Below are positions 34,910 to 46,189 of a stretch of DNA of 64,000 nucleotides, piece by piece. The translations under genes and the position numbers were made by a program. How positions within the stretch are numbered: position 1 is the stretch's first letter; the number at the start of each line of letters is the position of its first letter. The DNA lies in the NCBI GenBank assembly GCA_036852015.1, contig JAANDG010000616.1:21607-85606 (forward strand). The letters run 5' to 3'. This DNA is from Pelodera strongyloides (taxonomy: Eukaryota > Nematoda > Chromadorea > Rhabditida > Rhabditidae). The notes below the pieces were generated by a model. That model had not been told where the DNA came from. It did no database searches and saw only the letters and a list, made by a program, of their open reading frames with translations.

Positions 34910-37900
34910 AGAGTGAGAGATAGGGAGAGAGAGGGAGAGTGGCAGAGAGACAGAGGAGGAGAGAGAGAGAGTATTAAGGACGATAACAACAATACCTGAT
35001 ATAAAACGCGAATTTCCAGAATTTCCGCTCGCTGGCGAAATCGGTATAGGCTCGAGGTCCTTGCTGGGTCCTAAAACAGTAATCCAAACTTGAATAAAAA
35101 TTCGAAGATAACGCTGGACCTAGGATTCAAAAGCGTTCATAAAAGTGACCTAGGATTCAAAAGTACGGAAACAAGTCTTGTAAGTAATCGGAAGCAACTA
35201 TGCTTGTGACATTCCGTGAATATCCAGAAACGTCACAGAAAAGCCTCTAATAAACAAATAGGTAAGGATCGCCCCGCTCAAGTTACATCTCAATGTGGAG
35301 CTGCGTAATACTCTAATTGTAAGCAACATTTCTAATTTTTATAACAAAAAATAAACGCTGAAATTCCCACCAATCACTGGTCCATCAAAATTCAATGGGA
35401 CGAGGAGATCGTCAGAGCGGCGACCGCCTGAAAATAAGGAAAAATAAATAAAAATTTAAAGACTTACACAATCAGGAGATTTGGTTGATCGATGTCTATA
35501 ATCAGTCTGTGTCTGTCAGTAACGACAAAACCTTCATGTTGGCTTTCTCCCTTTTTGTAGTTAGTAATCATATGATAATGATACCTAAAACAAGTGATCT
35601 AACATGGGCGATGGTATAAGTTTAAAGTTTAAAAGACTCTGTAGGAATTTTGCATTGTTCCCTTCTTTTCAGAAACGATTCAGCGAAAGAAAGGATCTTT
35701 GCAGTTAGTTAGAGCTGAACCACTTTCTTTGAAGGTCTGCTATCAGCAACTAATGGGATGCACGCACTGTTCAAGCAAACAAGGTAAGAAAGACTAACTT
35801 TTTGTTGTTGAAAATGGGGGAGAATGTGTTTTACTTCCCAAGTTAGGAATGTCCACAAGCCGGGGGTCGACAGCTGAAGAAGTTGGAATTTTTAGGTAAA
35901 ATGTAGAGACAATTAATCAGGGTTTATCTTGGTTATTAGGAATGGGACTTGCTGGGTAACAGGGATAGATGTAACACAGGGGGTAACATACGGTAGCGCT
36001 TTAGTGTGAAACCATTGGGAATCGAAAATTTGTATTGTCAATTGCTAACGGCTAATGCCCAAGAAGATATTTGTGGGGTTTCCAAGTATCCCAAAAATTC
36101 GGCGTGACTCTGTCAATAATACCGTATTTCTGCACGAAACTTGTATATATGCATAATTTCAAAAAAAAAATATTCTCGTCTAGTTCCAAACTACTGTAAA
36201 TTTGTCACCATACTTGGAAACCCCATTACTTTTTTGGAGGAGGGTCGGTAAGAAATTTCGTTTATGTTAGTGTAAGGGGGAAGTATTACTTGTGGTTGGT
36301 AGGGTTGTTCCGCTTGTTGTTGGTTTGGAAGTGGGTTTAGTTATCTCAAGATCGCCTAGTTCCATTGATTTGCGCAGAATATCTAAATGTAACGGTTAGA
36401 AAATAATCACTTTATAAATTTTGGTTGCAAACGAAAAATTGGGGTTTCGGTCGAGCGGGGATCGAACCCGCATCTTCAGCTATCCGGGCCAATGCATTTA
36501 CCATTATGCTACCGGCACCCACCACCACCACCAACGATTGTTCGCAAAGCGAGTTAAGGTCCGCAATAATCACTTATCGGTCTTTCGTCGATTGGAATAT
36601 CGAGTTTATTAATTGCTTTGGTTGGACATTTCACACTTATTATTATACTAATGGTATACGTATACTGTTAGTTTGGAATGAATTTTAGTATTTTGCCATA
36701 AGTTAAGCTGAAGCATAGACATCGATTATTGTTCCTTTATGGAGGTTTCAGCAACAAAAGTTTCAAGAATAATCTTGCTCTAATGTGTTAGGTGGAGAAA
36801 AAAATTAAAACATGAGTCTCTGGGCCCACTATGCTAGTTACAGTAGCCAGTAACTTATTGGTTCGAAATTACTGGGGACTAGTATCACAAAACAAAAACG
36901 TGGGGTATAAGTGTACCGTACTCGTACTTTCTCTTTTGGTACTGGAGATGGAGGTTACGGTAGTTGTAGTTGTAGTCGAAGTTGGAGTGTTAGTAATTGA
37001 TGAGGTTTTCAACGTTGATAACATCCGCGAAGAAGTAGACGTATGGTTAACGGAGGATCGAGGGTTAGTCGGAGAAGCTTAAACAAAGGATGGATGTTGA
37101 AAAAACTAACCTATAAAACAGCAAATGGTGATTACGGTAAGAAAGTATGACATGGTTAGGTCCTGAGTCATGGGTTATGTGTTATGCGCGGCACAACGAC
37201 GTTCGGAGGAGAGACAGGATATAGCACAAATTTATTCTCGAGTTAGAACACTGTACATAACATGAGCTTGCCATAAGTATAAGTAATAGGTTTAGACCTA
37301 CTAATAATAATGGTTTATTGGTTAACAATCAATAAAAAGGAGTAAGTTTAATTTCGAATTCCAACCACAAAAAGGAGTGCAATTAGGAACTTACGTTCTG
37401 TGCTTCTGGCTGCTCTCACTGAGGTTGGTGAAATACTTTGATGTGATTGCTTCGGAATCTCATCGTCGATAGATTTTGTGCCTTAAAGGGACAGGCCCAT
37501 CAAAATAAACCTATATTTACGATACTTTAATAATGACTATCAAGCAATTTTTATTTCACTATATACAAACTAAATTTCACCATTATTCGCCCTGGAAAAC
37601 TTTTTTCCACATTAAAACGGTTTAAGAAATTAAATTTTTTTTTTAATAAATGAAGGACATACAAAAGCCCGTGCACTGATGAGATTTTTACGTTTTGTTA
37701 GCTATTTTTGTTCTGCGAAGTAAAATAAAATAAATGATGTATAGGTTTCACACATGATTTCATCTCATTTAGTTACGTATTTATATCCTTCTGCTCACTC
37801 AGACTATAGACCTTTATGTTATCGTTAATCGAGCCGTATCCTCGGTTTAATCACTTGAGCGAAACATTCTAATAATTAAGATAATAATTAAATCAATAAG

Positions 37901-38116
37901 GATCACCTGTTTGTGTGAATAATAGACATAGGAGAATTAAATAAACATTCATCAGTTCTGTTGGGGACCACGGCAGAAACTGTAGAATACAGAATGACGG
38001 TGAGGTGTTCCTTATGAGAGAGAGAGGGAGAGGGTAGAGAAAGAAAGAGGGAGGGAGAGAGATAGAGAACATATGAGAGAGAGAGAGAAGTTTGGGAGAC
38101 ATACACAGAGAGAGTT

Positions 38117-38156
<40 letters not shown>

Positions 38157-38312
38157 TGAGAAGGACCAGAAGCTTGTTTGAATAGAAATTTGTTTGAAGT
38201 TGTGCTTACTGTTTCGTTTTGAAAAGGCTGAGAGGCAATGATTGGACCAATCGATGACACCTATTGATAAACAGTGAAAAGAAATGACTAAACACTTGAT
38301 GTTAACACGCAT
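33671..38312 (-). CDS. secreted ET-module (Ly6/uPAR-like) protein with Ser/Thr-rich linker
   Basis: Nine exons in unbroken phase encode about 289 residues: 38210-38312 (ATG), 37395-37481, 36928-37077, 35371-35427, 34996-35070, 34780-34836, 34469-34623, 34076-34177, 33671-33754 (TGA). The N-terminus MRVNIKCLVISFHCLS looks like a signal peptide. Residues about 60-115 form a Ser/Thr-rich stretch with a run of Thr, likely O-glycosylated. The C-terminal third is cysteine-rich: ECYSGFS, KCPNMNDICYN, GCSTKRC, then GYKIHFCCCDTFSKCN. This spacing fits the nematode ET module, a three-finger-like extracellular fold of unknown function. The tail ends in an amphipathic KIKDGAKFIDKILDVV. The last seven exons are well supported. 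The first two, and the two TTTAAG acceptors (before exons 2 and 3), are less certain. Confidence 0.72.
36074..36224. repeat. MITE family D copy
   Basis: Ends GGGGTTTCCAAGTATC and CATACTTGGAAACCCC, with the same TACCGTATTTCTGCACGAAAC interior as 25950-26101. It lies in an intron of the ET-module gene. Confidence 0.85.
36449..36519 (-). other. tRNA-like sequence (probable pseudogene)
   Basis: On the minus strand it has a D-arm GCAT...ATGC, an anticodon arm TTGGC-CCGGATA-GCTGA and a perfect T-arm GCGGG-TTCGATC-CCCGC. The acceptor stem pairs only at the outer GGT/ACC, and position 33 is C where U is expected. This is a tRNA-derived repeat more likely than a functional tRNA. It lies inside an intron of the ET-module gene. 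Confidence 0.45.
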
Positions 38313-39822
38313 TGACAGAAAGGAACACGAGATGACACATGAGTGAGCGAGAAGGGCGCGGCGAGTGCGCGGGAAATGTGGAGAGATAAAAGGGAGAGAG
38401 GGAGAGGGAGAGAGAGAGAAAGGAGAGAGAGAGAGAGAGAGAGCACAAATTAGAATGCTGATTGATTAACATTTATGAAAGAATGATTCAGAGATGACCA
38501 AAATATATTATCCGAGAGGGCACATGACTTCGTGAGCGTGAGTTTTAATAGAAAAAGTCGCTTGACGAACCGTCTCTTCCTGTTACTCTCTATCGTTTCC
38601 CTCTTTCTTGGTCTCTCCTCTCTCTCTCTCTCTCTCTCTCAGTCTCTGACTTCTGTGTGTCATATATAACAATTATAACTGCATTTCATATTTGTAATGC
38701 ATTCTTTTTGTGTATATACAATGGCTTTCAGCTACAATGGTTACAAAGCATTTCCATATTGGAAAGACGTGCCCGAACGAAGAGAAAAAAAACTTTATTA
38801 AGCACCAACAAAAACAGAGGCTCAACATGTCAAATTAAAAAAAAAATGAAAGCAAGCGTGATAATGATGACATGATATCCCACCATGGTCACCATGATAA
38901 CAGCCCACCATGGTCACCATGATAACAGCCCACCATGGTCACCATGATAACAGCCCACCATGGTCACCATGATAACAGCCCACCATGCCCGTCCAGAAGG
39001 ACGATGGTATTATGTACAAGTCCAAGTGTCTTGTTCAAGTCCAAGTGTCAATTCTCTGTGCAATCTACCTGGACTGCTTGCGCAAAATGAAAGACAACTT
39101 CCATAAACAGGAAATATTTCGATGTCCTAACGCTTCAAAACAATGTGCCATACCGCTTTGAATGTAAACACTTCTGACCGGAAAATGATGTCCCATAACT
39201 TGTCAAATTGTCCCCTATCGAGTTTTCTGGAATTTTCGCTGTTATTAGTTAGCTTGACGTCGTCGGATGAATAACGTAGTGTTTTATAGTGTTGTATTGC
39301 CTCTCTAGTGTTGTATCTCAAAAGTTTTCAATGAACTTCAACTTTATATCGTATGAAAAGGCAGTGTGCGCGTAATGTTTATTTCATTTCAATACAATAT
39401 AACATTCGGGCATATGTAGAAGAAGGAAAGAGCAGAGATGATGTGGTCCGTGATCTCGGGCGGGATCGATACTTTACGTATAGCTCAACAGTCTTGCAGC
39501 TTGCTAATTGAGCCAATGCAGCACTCTTATAACTCCGTACGTGAGCACAACTTCCACCGTGGGGGAGATAGTGGTCTTCCTTGGAGATAGGCATTTAGTT
39601 ATCCGAGACGATACTGAAAAATCCGAGACGATACGACTATAGCGTATAGCGTCGAACACAGCGCTCTACCGCTTTAGCCATCTGTACCTCTGTGGAACCA
39701 CCAAATAAAACTCACCTTGTTACCGCCACAAATCTCATGGGATAAATCATTCCCGAATGAACACCGCGTTGTTCTTTTGTTAACAAAACAACACGCAAGT
39801 TTTAGTGACTGTCATCTTTCAG
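38313..39822. other. repeat-rich spacer
   Basis: No gene supported. It contains a GA tract (38393-38442), a CT tract (about 38612-38642), the 25-bp tandem repeat at 38880, a MITE family C remnant near 39125-39160, and weak tRNA-like antisense B-box patterns near 39455-39545 and 39640-39690. Confidence 0.5.
38880..38988. repeat. 25-bp minisatellite
   Basis: Four tandem copies of a 25-bp unit containing CCACCATGGTCACCATGATA, with an internal CATGGTCACCATG palindrome. Confidence 0.9.
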
Positions 39823-39931
39823 TTCGGCCTGTGCCAAGATCTTCAATATGTATCCAAAGGGCAGAATCGCTGCCGGATCCGATGCTGACATTGTAATTTG
39901 GAATCCGAACACCGAGAAGGTGATATCCAAG
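39823..39931 (+). pseudogene. orphan dihydropyrimidinase/CRMP exon
   Basis: A single exon-like block with TTTCAG acceptor and GTGAGG donor encodes 36 residues. It includes [20 protein letters not shown] and [17 protein letters not shown], the signature near the C-terminus of dihydropyrimidinase/CRMP proteins (xxAAKIFNxYPxKGRIAxGSDADxVIWDP). It is one residue short between YP and KGR. I found no preceding or following exon of this family nearby; a nested inverted repeat starts 165 bp downstream. It is probably a stranded gene fragment, though an exon of a gene with very large introns is possible. Confidence 0.6.
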
Positions 39932-40095
39932 GTGAGGCGACCTCTATGTTCTATATTTTAAAACGATATGACACGTGTTTTGTGGAACACCTACTTGACA
40001 ATTGAATTGTCATGCATACACTACATAGAAACAAAGCGGCCAGTATACGGCAAAACGGCTATCATCGGACGGCTTCAAAATGAGCTAATTTCTAT

Positions 40096-40665
40096 GTTCC
40101 TATTTGGCAGGGTGTCGCCCGTCGAAACTGACATGGTGGCGTCCTTTCGGGCCCCCAAAGACAGAACCCTGGCGACAGGGAGCCAGGCTGCTTTGAAGAG
40201 GTAGCGTACTCTTGTCATACGGGCAACAGCTCTGTTCCTTCCTGACAGGGAGTTTCCCTCAAACACCTATATTGACAGGGAGTTTCCCTCAATGGCAGGC
40301 TGTCGCCCGCGTTAAAAAGTCCTATTCACCACAGTTCACAAATGGCAGGGAGTCTCCCTCAATTACCGTAACCTGTTGCCCGTATGACAAGAGTACGCTA
40401 CCTCTTCAAAGCAGCCTGGCTCCCTGTCGCCAGGGTTCTGTCTTTAGGGGCCCGAAAGGACGCCACCGTGTCAGTTTCGACGGGCGACACCCTGCCAAAT
40501 AGGAACATAGACGTGTTACGGTAATTGAGGGAGACTCCCTGCCATTTATGAACTGTGGTGAATAGGACTTTTTAACGCGGGCGACAGCCTGCCATTGAGG
40601 GAAACTCCCTGTCAATATAGGTGTTTGAGGGAAACTCCCTGTCAGGAAGGAACAGAGTTGGTGAT
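40096..40665. repeat. nested inverted repeat of order A-B-A'-B'
   Basis: Block A (about 40096-40228) has its reverse complement at about 40372-40507. Block B (about 40229-40371), with repeated GACAGGGAGTTTCCCTCAA, has its reverse complement at about 40509-40660. The inverted partners are interleaved and not nested in one hairpin. Open frames over it (for example 40406-40828, minus) reflect repeat structure. Confidence 0.8.
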
Positions 40666-41201
40666 AATACTTGTTCATTGGGATATTTAAGATCAAAAAT
40701 ATTGATACCTTGCAGGTGAAGGGTGAATTTTCAGCGACAAATACCACGATCTGTACAACGCGAAAATAAACCGAATAAGAATGTCGTCTTCTTTGAATAA
40801 AATACTTATTTTCCAAAAGTGTGTGCATTTTGTTGATGCTGTCATATTTGGATAACCCACAAATTGCAAGTGTAAACTAACAACACACATTTATAGTGTG
40901 TAAGTACCGATTGTATTTTCATTTGGCTTGTTTTTTTATTCGTAAATTGTAAGAGAAAGACAATATGTATACAGTATACAATCTTTATATCATTTCGTAT
41001 ACATGAGTAATAGGCAGTTAGGTTTATGTGCAAAAAGAGAGAATGGAGAGAAGATAGTCGCGTTACGTTGTCGTATAATCCAATAGTTGAAGTTTTTTTG
41101 AAGAATCATGCGTTTTCAGCCAATCTTGTCACATTAAGAGATGAACCTGAAATAAATAAACATCCCAATCATGGATCATACAAGGCAATCATAGGCGATC
41201 C

Positions 41202-41401
41202 CTCGTGCTACGTTCTCAGGAGCGCAGCGCGGAAATACGCAACCGCGCCCGCGGAAAAGAGATGCCTTTTGACATGGGAAAAGCGGACACGCAGAAACGA
41301 GGTTTCTCTGGGTCTCGAATTTTTCAATAAAATTTGCAAACTCCTCCCGCGGACGCCGCTACGCATTTCCGCGCTGCGCGCCTGAGGACCAGAGTAGCAC
41401 G
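41202..41401. repeat. 200-bp foldback element
   Basis: Ends TCGTGCTACGTTCTCAGGAG and CTGAGGACCAGAGTAGCACG are imperfect inverted repeats, followed inward by matching GCGCAGCGCGGAAATACG-type arms. It explains the open frame at 41026-41385, which is not a gene. Confidence 0.7.
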
Positions 41402-41717
41402 AACACGCAGGATGTCGAACAATTTGTAGTATGAAACTCGCCGCCTAGTGCTCACCGAAGTCCTAGCCCGAAGACACCCGCGTAGGCTGAGGCTAAGAGG
41501 GAGAGAGAGGGAGGGGGAGAGAGCGAGGGAGGAAGAGACGGAGAGGGAGGGAATTTGTCATCTGAACTCGTGGAGCCTCCTGAGCAGTAAATAGAAGAAA
41601 GAATTCCGTAGTAGTTCATGAGCCTAAATGGAGAGAAATAAGAGGCAAATTACGAGTTGCGGAGAAATTATTCATATGCAATTGCTTGCCATATATAATT
41701 AACAATTGATGGCGAAC

Positions 41718-44055
41718 CTTGGCACGTGCGGAAAGCATCACTGCGTCACGGACGAAGAAGTCTTCGAAGACACGAGTGCTGACACGACTGCATCCATCCT
41801 TCCATACGGTGAGCCTCCTCACCTAAATCAGACAGGAGACAGAACCACATAGAGACTCTTAGTGGGTGCACTGCTACTATTATTCATCATTAGTCTTCTC
41901 AACAACTGGCACAAATTACAAAAAAGTTTCGAAGCGCCTCGTAGACCCCATGTCGCGCTAGGCAGGTGACTGGCGCGGGACGAGCACACACTACACTAGA
42001 AGTGTGGAACTCGTATTCGGCAGGCGCCCCGCAGCAGCCATCTTCCCCTGCCTATCTAAACTAAACTAAATATCTCAACTAGAGTGCCACGCTGCCTTAT
42101 GTAATTAATAATACACGTGATACCTCCCCCGCGTAGAATAAGTCACGTCATCGTACAATCATACTCAAATACGTAACACAAATGAAGTGAATCAAATTCC
42201 TATAATAGACATACCCCCCATGTCGCGCTAGGCAGGTGACTGGCGCGGGACGAGCACACACTACACTAGAAGTGTGGAACTCGTATTCGGCAGGCGCCCC
42301 GCAGCAGCCATCTGCCCCTGCCTATCTAAACTAAACTAAACTAAATATCTTAACTAGAGTGCCACGCTGCCTTATGTAATTAATAATACACGTGATACCT
42401 CCCCCGCGTAGAATAAGTCACGTCATCGTACAATCATACTCAAATACGTAACACAAATGAAGTGAATCAAATTCCTACAATAGACATACCCCCCATGTCG
42501 CGCTAGGCAGGTGACTGGCGCGGGACGAGCACACACTACACTAGAAGTGTGGAACTCGTATTCGGCAGGCGCCCCGCAGCAGCCATCTTCCCCTGCCTAT
42601 CTAAACTAAACTAAACTAAATATCTTAACTAGAGTGCCACGCTGCCTTATGTAATTAATAATACACGTGATACCTCCCCCGCGTAGAATAAGTCACGTCA
42701 TCGTACAATCATACTCAAATACGTAACACAAATGAAGTGAATCAAATTCCTATAATAGACATACCCCTCATGTCGCGCTAGGCAGGTGACTGGCGCGGGA
42801 CGAGCACACACTACACTAGAAGTGTGGAACTCGTATTCGGCAGGCGCCCCGCAGCAGCCATCTTCCCCTGCCTATCTAAACTAAACTAAATATCTCAACT
42901 AGAGTGCCACGCTGCCTTATGTAATTAATAATACACGTGATACCTCCCCCGCGTAGAATAAGTCACGTCATCGTACAATCATACTCAAATACGACAAATG
43001 AAGTGAATCAAATTCCTATAATAGACATACCCCCCCATGTCGCGCTAGGCAGGTGACTGGCGCGGGACGAGCACACACTACACTAGAAGTGTGGAACTCG
43101 TATTCGGCAGGCGCCCCGCAGCAGCCATCTTCCCCTGCCTATCTAAACTAAACTAAACTAAATATCTTAACTAGAGTGCGACGCTGCCTTATGTAATTAA
43201 TAATACACGTGATACCTCCCCCGCGTAGAATAAGTCACGTCATCGTACAATCATACTCAAATACGTAACACAAATGAAGTGAATCAAATTCCTATAATAG
43301 ACATACCCCCCATGTCGCGCTAGGCAGGTGACTGGCGCGGGACGAGCACACACTACACTAGAAGTGTGGAACTCGTATTCGGCAGGCGCCCCGCAGCAGC
43401 CATCTTCCCCTGCCTATCTAAACTAAACTAAACTAAATATCTTAACTAGAGTGCCACGCTGCTTTATGATTAATAATAAAAATATATATGGTACCCCCCG
43501 CGTAGAATAAGTCACGACATCACACTCAATTACGTAACAAAAATGAAGTGAATAAAATTCCCACATTAGACCTACACCCCATGTCGCGCAAGACCCCCGT
43601 ATATAATATATCATGTCATCCTACTCAACAAAATGAAATGAATAAGATTCACCGGTTCTGGTTTTCTGTAGACTTCTGCGCCTGCACTGTGGAGCTCTTC
43701 TCAGTCGACCCGAGGTAGTATACCAGTTGAGTGGACAATGAGTCGAGCGCTATCTGAAAAAATCACATTACGTATTTGGTTGAAATTTTCTTCTATTCAT
43801 ATAGCACCGATACAAACGTACACTTTCAAGATGCAACTCAAAATAATTTAGTGAAGAATCTTGGAAAATAACGAATAATAAAGCAGCAATAGAAAGGATG
43901 CGCAGCCCTTCACAGTGAAATCAACTGACCATTACGTCCCAATTTCCTTCTTGTGATGTCCAACTGTCCAGGTCCAGGAATCGTAGGGATCCTTGTGATC
44001 GTATGTGTACGACTTCCAAATTGGGGTAATCATCGGCGCATCCAATCAAATCATC
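41718..44055 (-). CDS. candidate exons of an unidentified minus-strand gene
   Basis: Three blocks have good splice signals and open frames: 43930-44055 (42 codons, DDLIGCADDYPNLEVVH and FLDLDSWTSQEGNWDVM), 43653-43753 (IALDSLSTQLVYYLG) and 41718-41822 (35 codons, VWKDGCSRV and EDFFVRDAVMLSARAK). The first two join in phase. The last does not join the second in phase, so an exon may be missing in the satellite between them, or it belongs elsewhere. A possible preceding block near 44390 ends EDCKPVNE in frame with the 44055 exon but has no good acceptor. I do not recognise the family. Confidence 0.33.
41949..43610. repeat. satellite, about 270-bp unit, six copies plus a partial
   Basis: Units starting with CATGTCGCGCTAGGCAGGTG occur at about 41949, 42219, 42494, 42769, 43036 and 43311, with a decayed unit at 43580. 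Copies differ by small indels such as the number of CTAAA repeats and by single bases. It sits between candidate exons on the minus strand. Confidence 0.95.
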
Positions 44056-44156
44056 CTAAAATAGAATAGATTAATACGCACTAATCATCCACATAGACTG
44101 TCATATGAATACAAGTGGATAACAAAACAATTACTGATGAGACTCGAAGCGTGTAA

Positions 44157-44292
44157 TGGGGAAAAATCGGTGTGATTCTGTCAATACTACCGTATTTCTG
44201 CACGAAACTTGTATATATAATACGAAAAATTAAAGAAATATTCTCGTGTAGTTCCAAAATATTGTAAATTTTCGCTATACTTGGAAACCTCA
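44157..44292. repeat. MITE family D copy, damaged ends
   Basis: The interior TACCGTATTTCTGCACGAAAC and right end ATACTTGGAAACC are kept; the left terminus is degraded. Confidence 0.75.
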
Positions 44293-44734
44293 TTATCAGC
44301 TGACAAGCAGATGACGCCGCACACAATGAAACGGTCAAAAGAAGATCTCGTCTTTCAAAGATTCAAAGTACCTCGTTCACGGGCTTGCAATCCTCCGGGC
44401 GCACTCCATATTTGATGGCGGCGGAGCTTCATTCCTCCTCCGTTTTGGATAAGCCGGCGGATTGTGTTCGCGAGGATGCCGTCCGTCAAATGTTAAGCGA
44501 CCACGTACTAAAGGGATATGATAAAGGTCTAGGCAACTGGCAATGAATAAAACTATACGCGGAATGTTACTACACTTGAAAAGGACGAGAAAAAAGGATA
44601 TAATATTGTTCTCAAAAAATGGGGCGCCCAAAGGACAAACACAAACAAGAATATGGTGATTATCGATTCTAATATGAGAATGTTCGAACTAGAAGAGAAC
44701 AATAAGAAGCGCAAGTATTTCGCACGCACCAACG

Positions 44735-44915
44735 CGATACTTTGGCGCGTGCGCGGCCGGCACATGGCCGGTGCGCGGCCTACAAAAAATGGGTGGGCCC
44801 AGACATGGCGGCCCACCCATTTCGGGCGGAGTGTAGGCCAGGTGCCGGCGTGAGGTGCGCCTGGTGTGGGCCTGGTGTAGGCCTGGTGTAGGCGACTTTG
44901 GAAAAAATGGGCGTG
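44735..44915. repeat. GTAGGC-rich interspersed repeat
   Basis: Same family as 16035-16356: CTACAAAAAATGGGTGGGCC, CCCACCCATTTCGGGC and repeated GGCCTGGTGTAGGC. A shared flank GGCGCCCAAAGGACAAAC lies at about 44622. Confidence 0.75.
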
Positions 44916-45513
44916 ACCCGCCCCGCCCCCTTCTAATTAGTGTAAATAAAAAATATGCAAATATTAAAACAGAAACAGAACCACCAATAGACACCAAACA
45001 TTTTAAAGTATGTTTATTATTTTACAATAAAATCCAACGGTCATAAAAACATGAAATTGTCTCTACGTATATAATAAACAAATGTATAAAATTTACAATT
45101 GGTAATAGGACATAAATGGCTAATTGGCAGGAGTCTAATCAACTAGATACAAAAACACGACTTTCGTAGGAAAGATTTTTCCTAAATACCAGAGCTAAAA
45201 CGATAACTAGGTTGTTTAGAACACATTTATAAAACATATACATATACCGTTTCTAGTGCAATGATCAAAGCAAGAGTAATGTTGAATCGCAGAGCTTTAA
45301 TCGTTACTAATCCATACATAAAATCAGTAATTTGCGCAAGGTAAACTATGACCACTCTCGATGAGCGCTTATATATACTCTTGTATACAGAAGCAAGCAA
45401 AACTTGTGGAAACAAACAAAATAAATTCTAGGAAGTGGTGTCCATGCACAACAACATAGAATATCGAAAACCATTACATAACGGAAATCTTGGTCGCATC
45501 AGCGAAGTTTCAT

Positions 45514-46105
45514 TCAGCGTATCTTCGCGCCTGCAACATCCGAAGTTGCTTGTTGCTTCCGTATGTGCTGAACCACATCCTCGTTGATGCCACGAATTAC
45601 CACTGAAATGCAATGACAATAACACTTATTTAAAAACTAATACTAATGCATATGGCTAAGAATAATCCAGAACTGTTCAGTTATGGATGCTTCACACATT
45701 TTGGCCACAGCATACGCCGGATTAAAGTTCTAATATACTAATACTAATACTAATACTAATACTAATACTAATATACTAATAAGAATAACAATAATAATAG
45801 CAAACTAAAAATACTACTCATAAAAACTAACTTTCAAGTTCCTTCTGCATGTTCATTTTTCTGTGGCTCATTTTGGCGCAAAGTAAGTAGCTGGCCTTCG
45901 TTGTTCTGATCACAATTTTCTTCAATACCTGAAAAGAACTGTGGTAGAAAAAGAAGTTAAGCAATGAATACGCACATTTTTAAAAGGATCATAGGCTTCA
46001 ACAGTAGTTAACATTAAAACCAAATTTTAGAAAAGCTCACCTTTACAGTACCCGCAACCACCATTTCAGTCAATCGAGAATGCGTGGCGTTAGTGCAATA
46101 TCTCT
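45514..46105 (-). CDS. 3' exons of an unidentified gene
   Basis: Three consecutive exons join in perfect phase: 46041-46105, 45832-45928 and 45514-45602 (TGA). They encode an 82-residue basic, helical-looking C-terminus with RLTEMVVAGTVKVLKKIVIR, ASYLLCAKMSHRKMNMQKEL and GINEDVVQHIRKQQATSDVA. The acceptors are TTCAG/TTTCAG and the donors are GTGAGC and GTTAGT. The upstream exon or exons were not found; the region beyond 46.15 kb is a tandem repeat array. I do not recognise the family, and no domain is evident. Confidence 0.5.
45728..45780. repeat. (ACTAAT)n microsatellite
   Basis: About seven hexamer units of ACTAAT in the intron between the 45602 and 45832 exons. Confidence 0.9.
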
Positions 46106-46189
46106 CTGAAGATTGATTCGATTTGATAAGTGACAAGCGTCGGTTGAATATGCTTAAACGACATGAATATTATATTTTGAATATTTATT

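Noticed and set aside
39455..39690. Two weak antisense tRNA-like patterns
   Set aside because: Only partial A- and B-box similarity, with no cloverleaf that can be drawn.
40406..40828. 140-codon minus-strand ORF
   Set aside because: It spans the inverted repeat and matches frames on the opposite strand (40212-40502), as expected from repeat symmetry.
41026..41385. 119-codon plus-strand ORF
   Set aside because: Its second half is the foldback element at 41202-41401. No splice or family support.
41949..43610. CRISPR-like array
   Set aside because: Units are contiguous tandem repeats of about 270 bp without unique spacers, in a eukaryotic context. This is a satellite.
44377..44631. Minus-strand Pro/Arg-rich ORF near 44.5 kb as a full exon
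   Set aside because: Its frame meets a stop before the likely donor. Only the last few codons, in another frame, fit the next exon.
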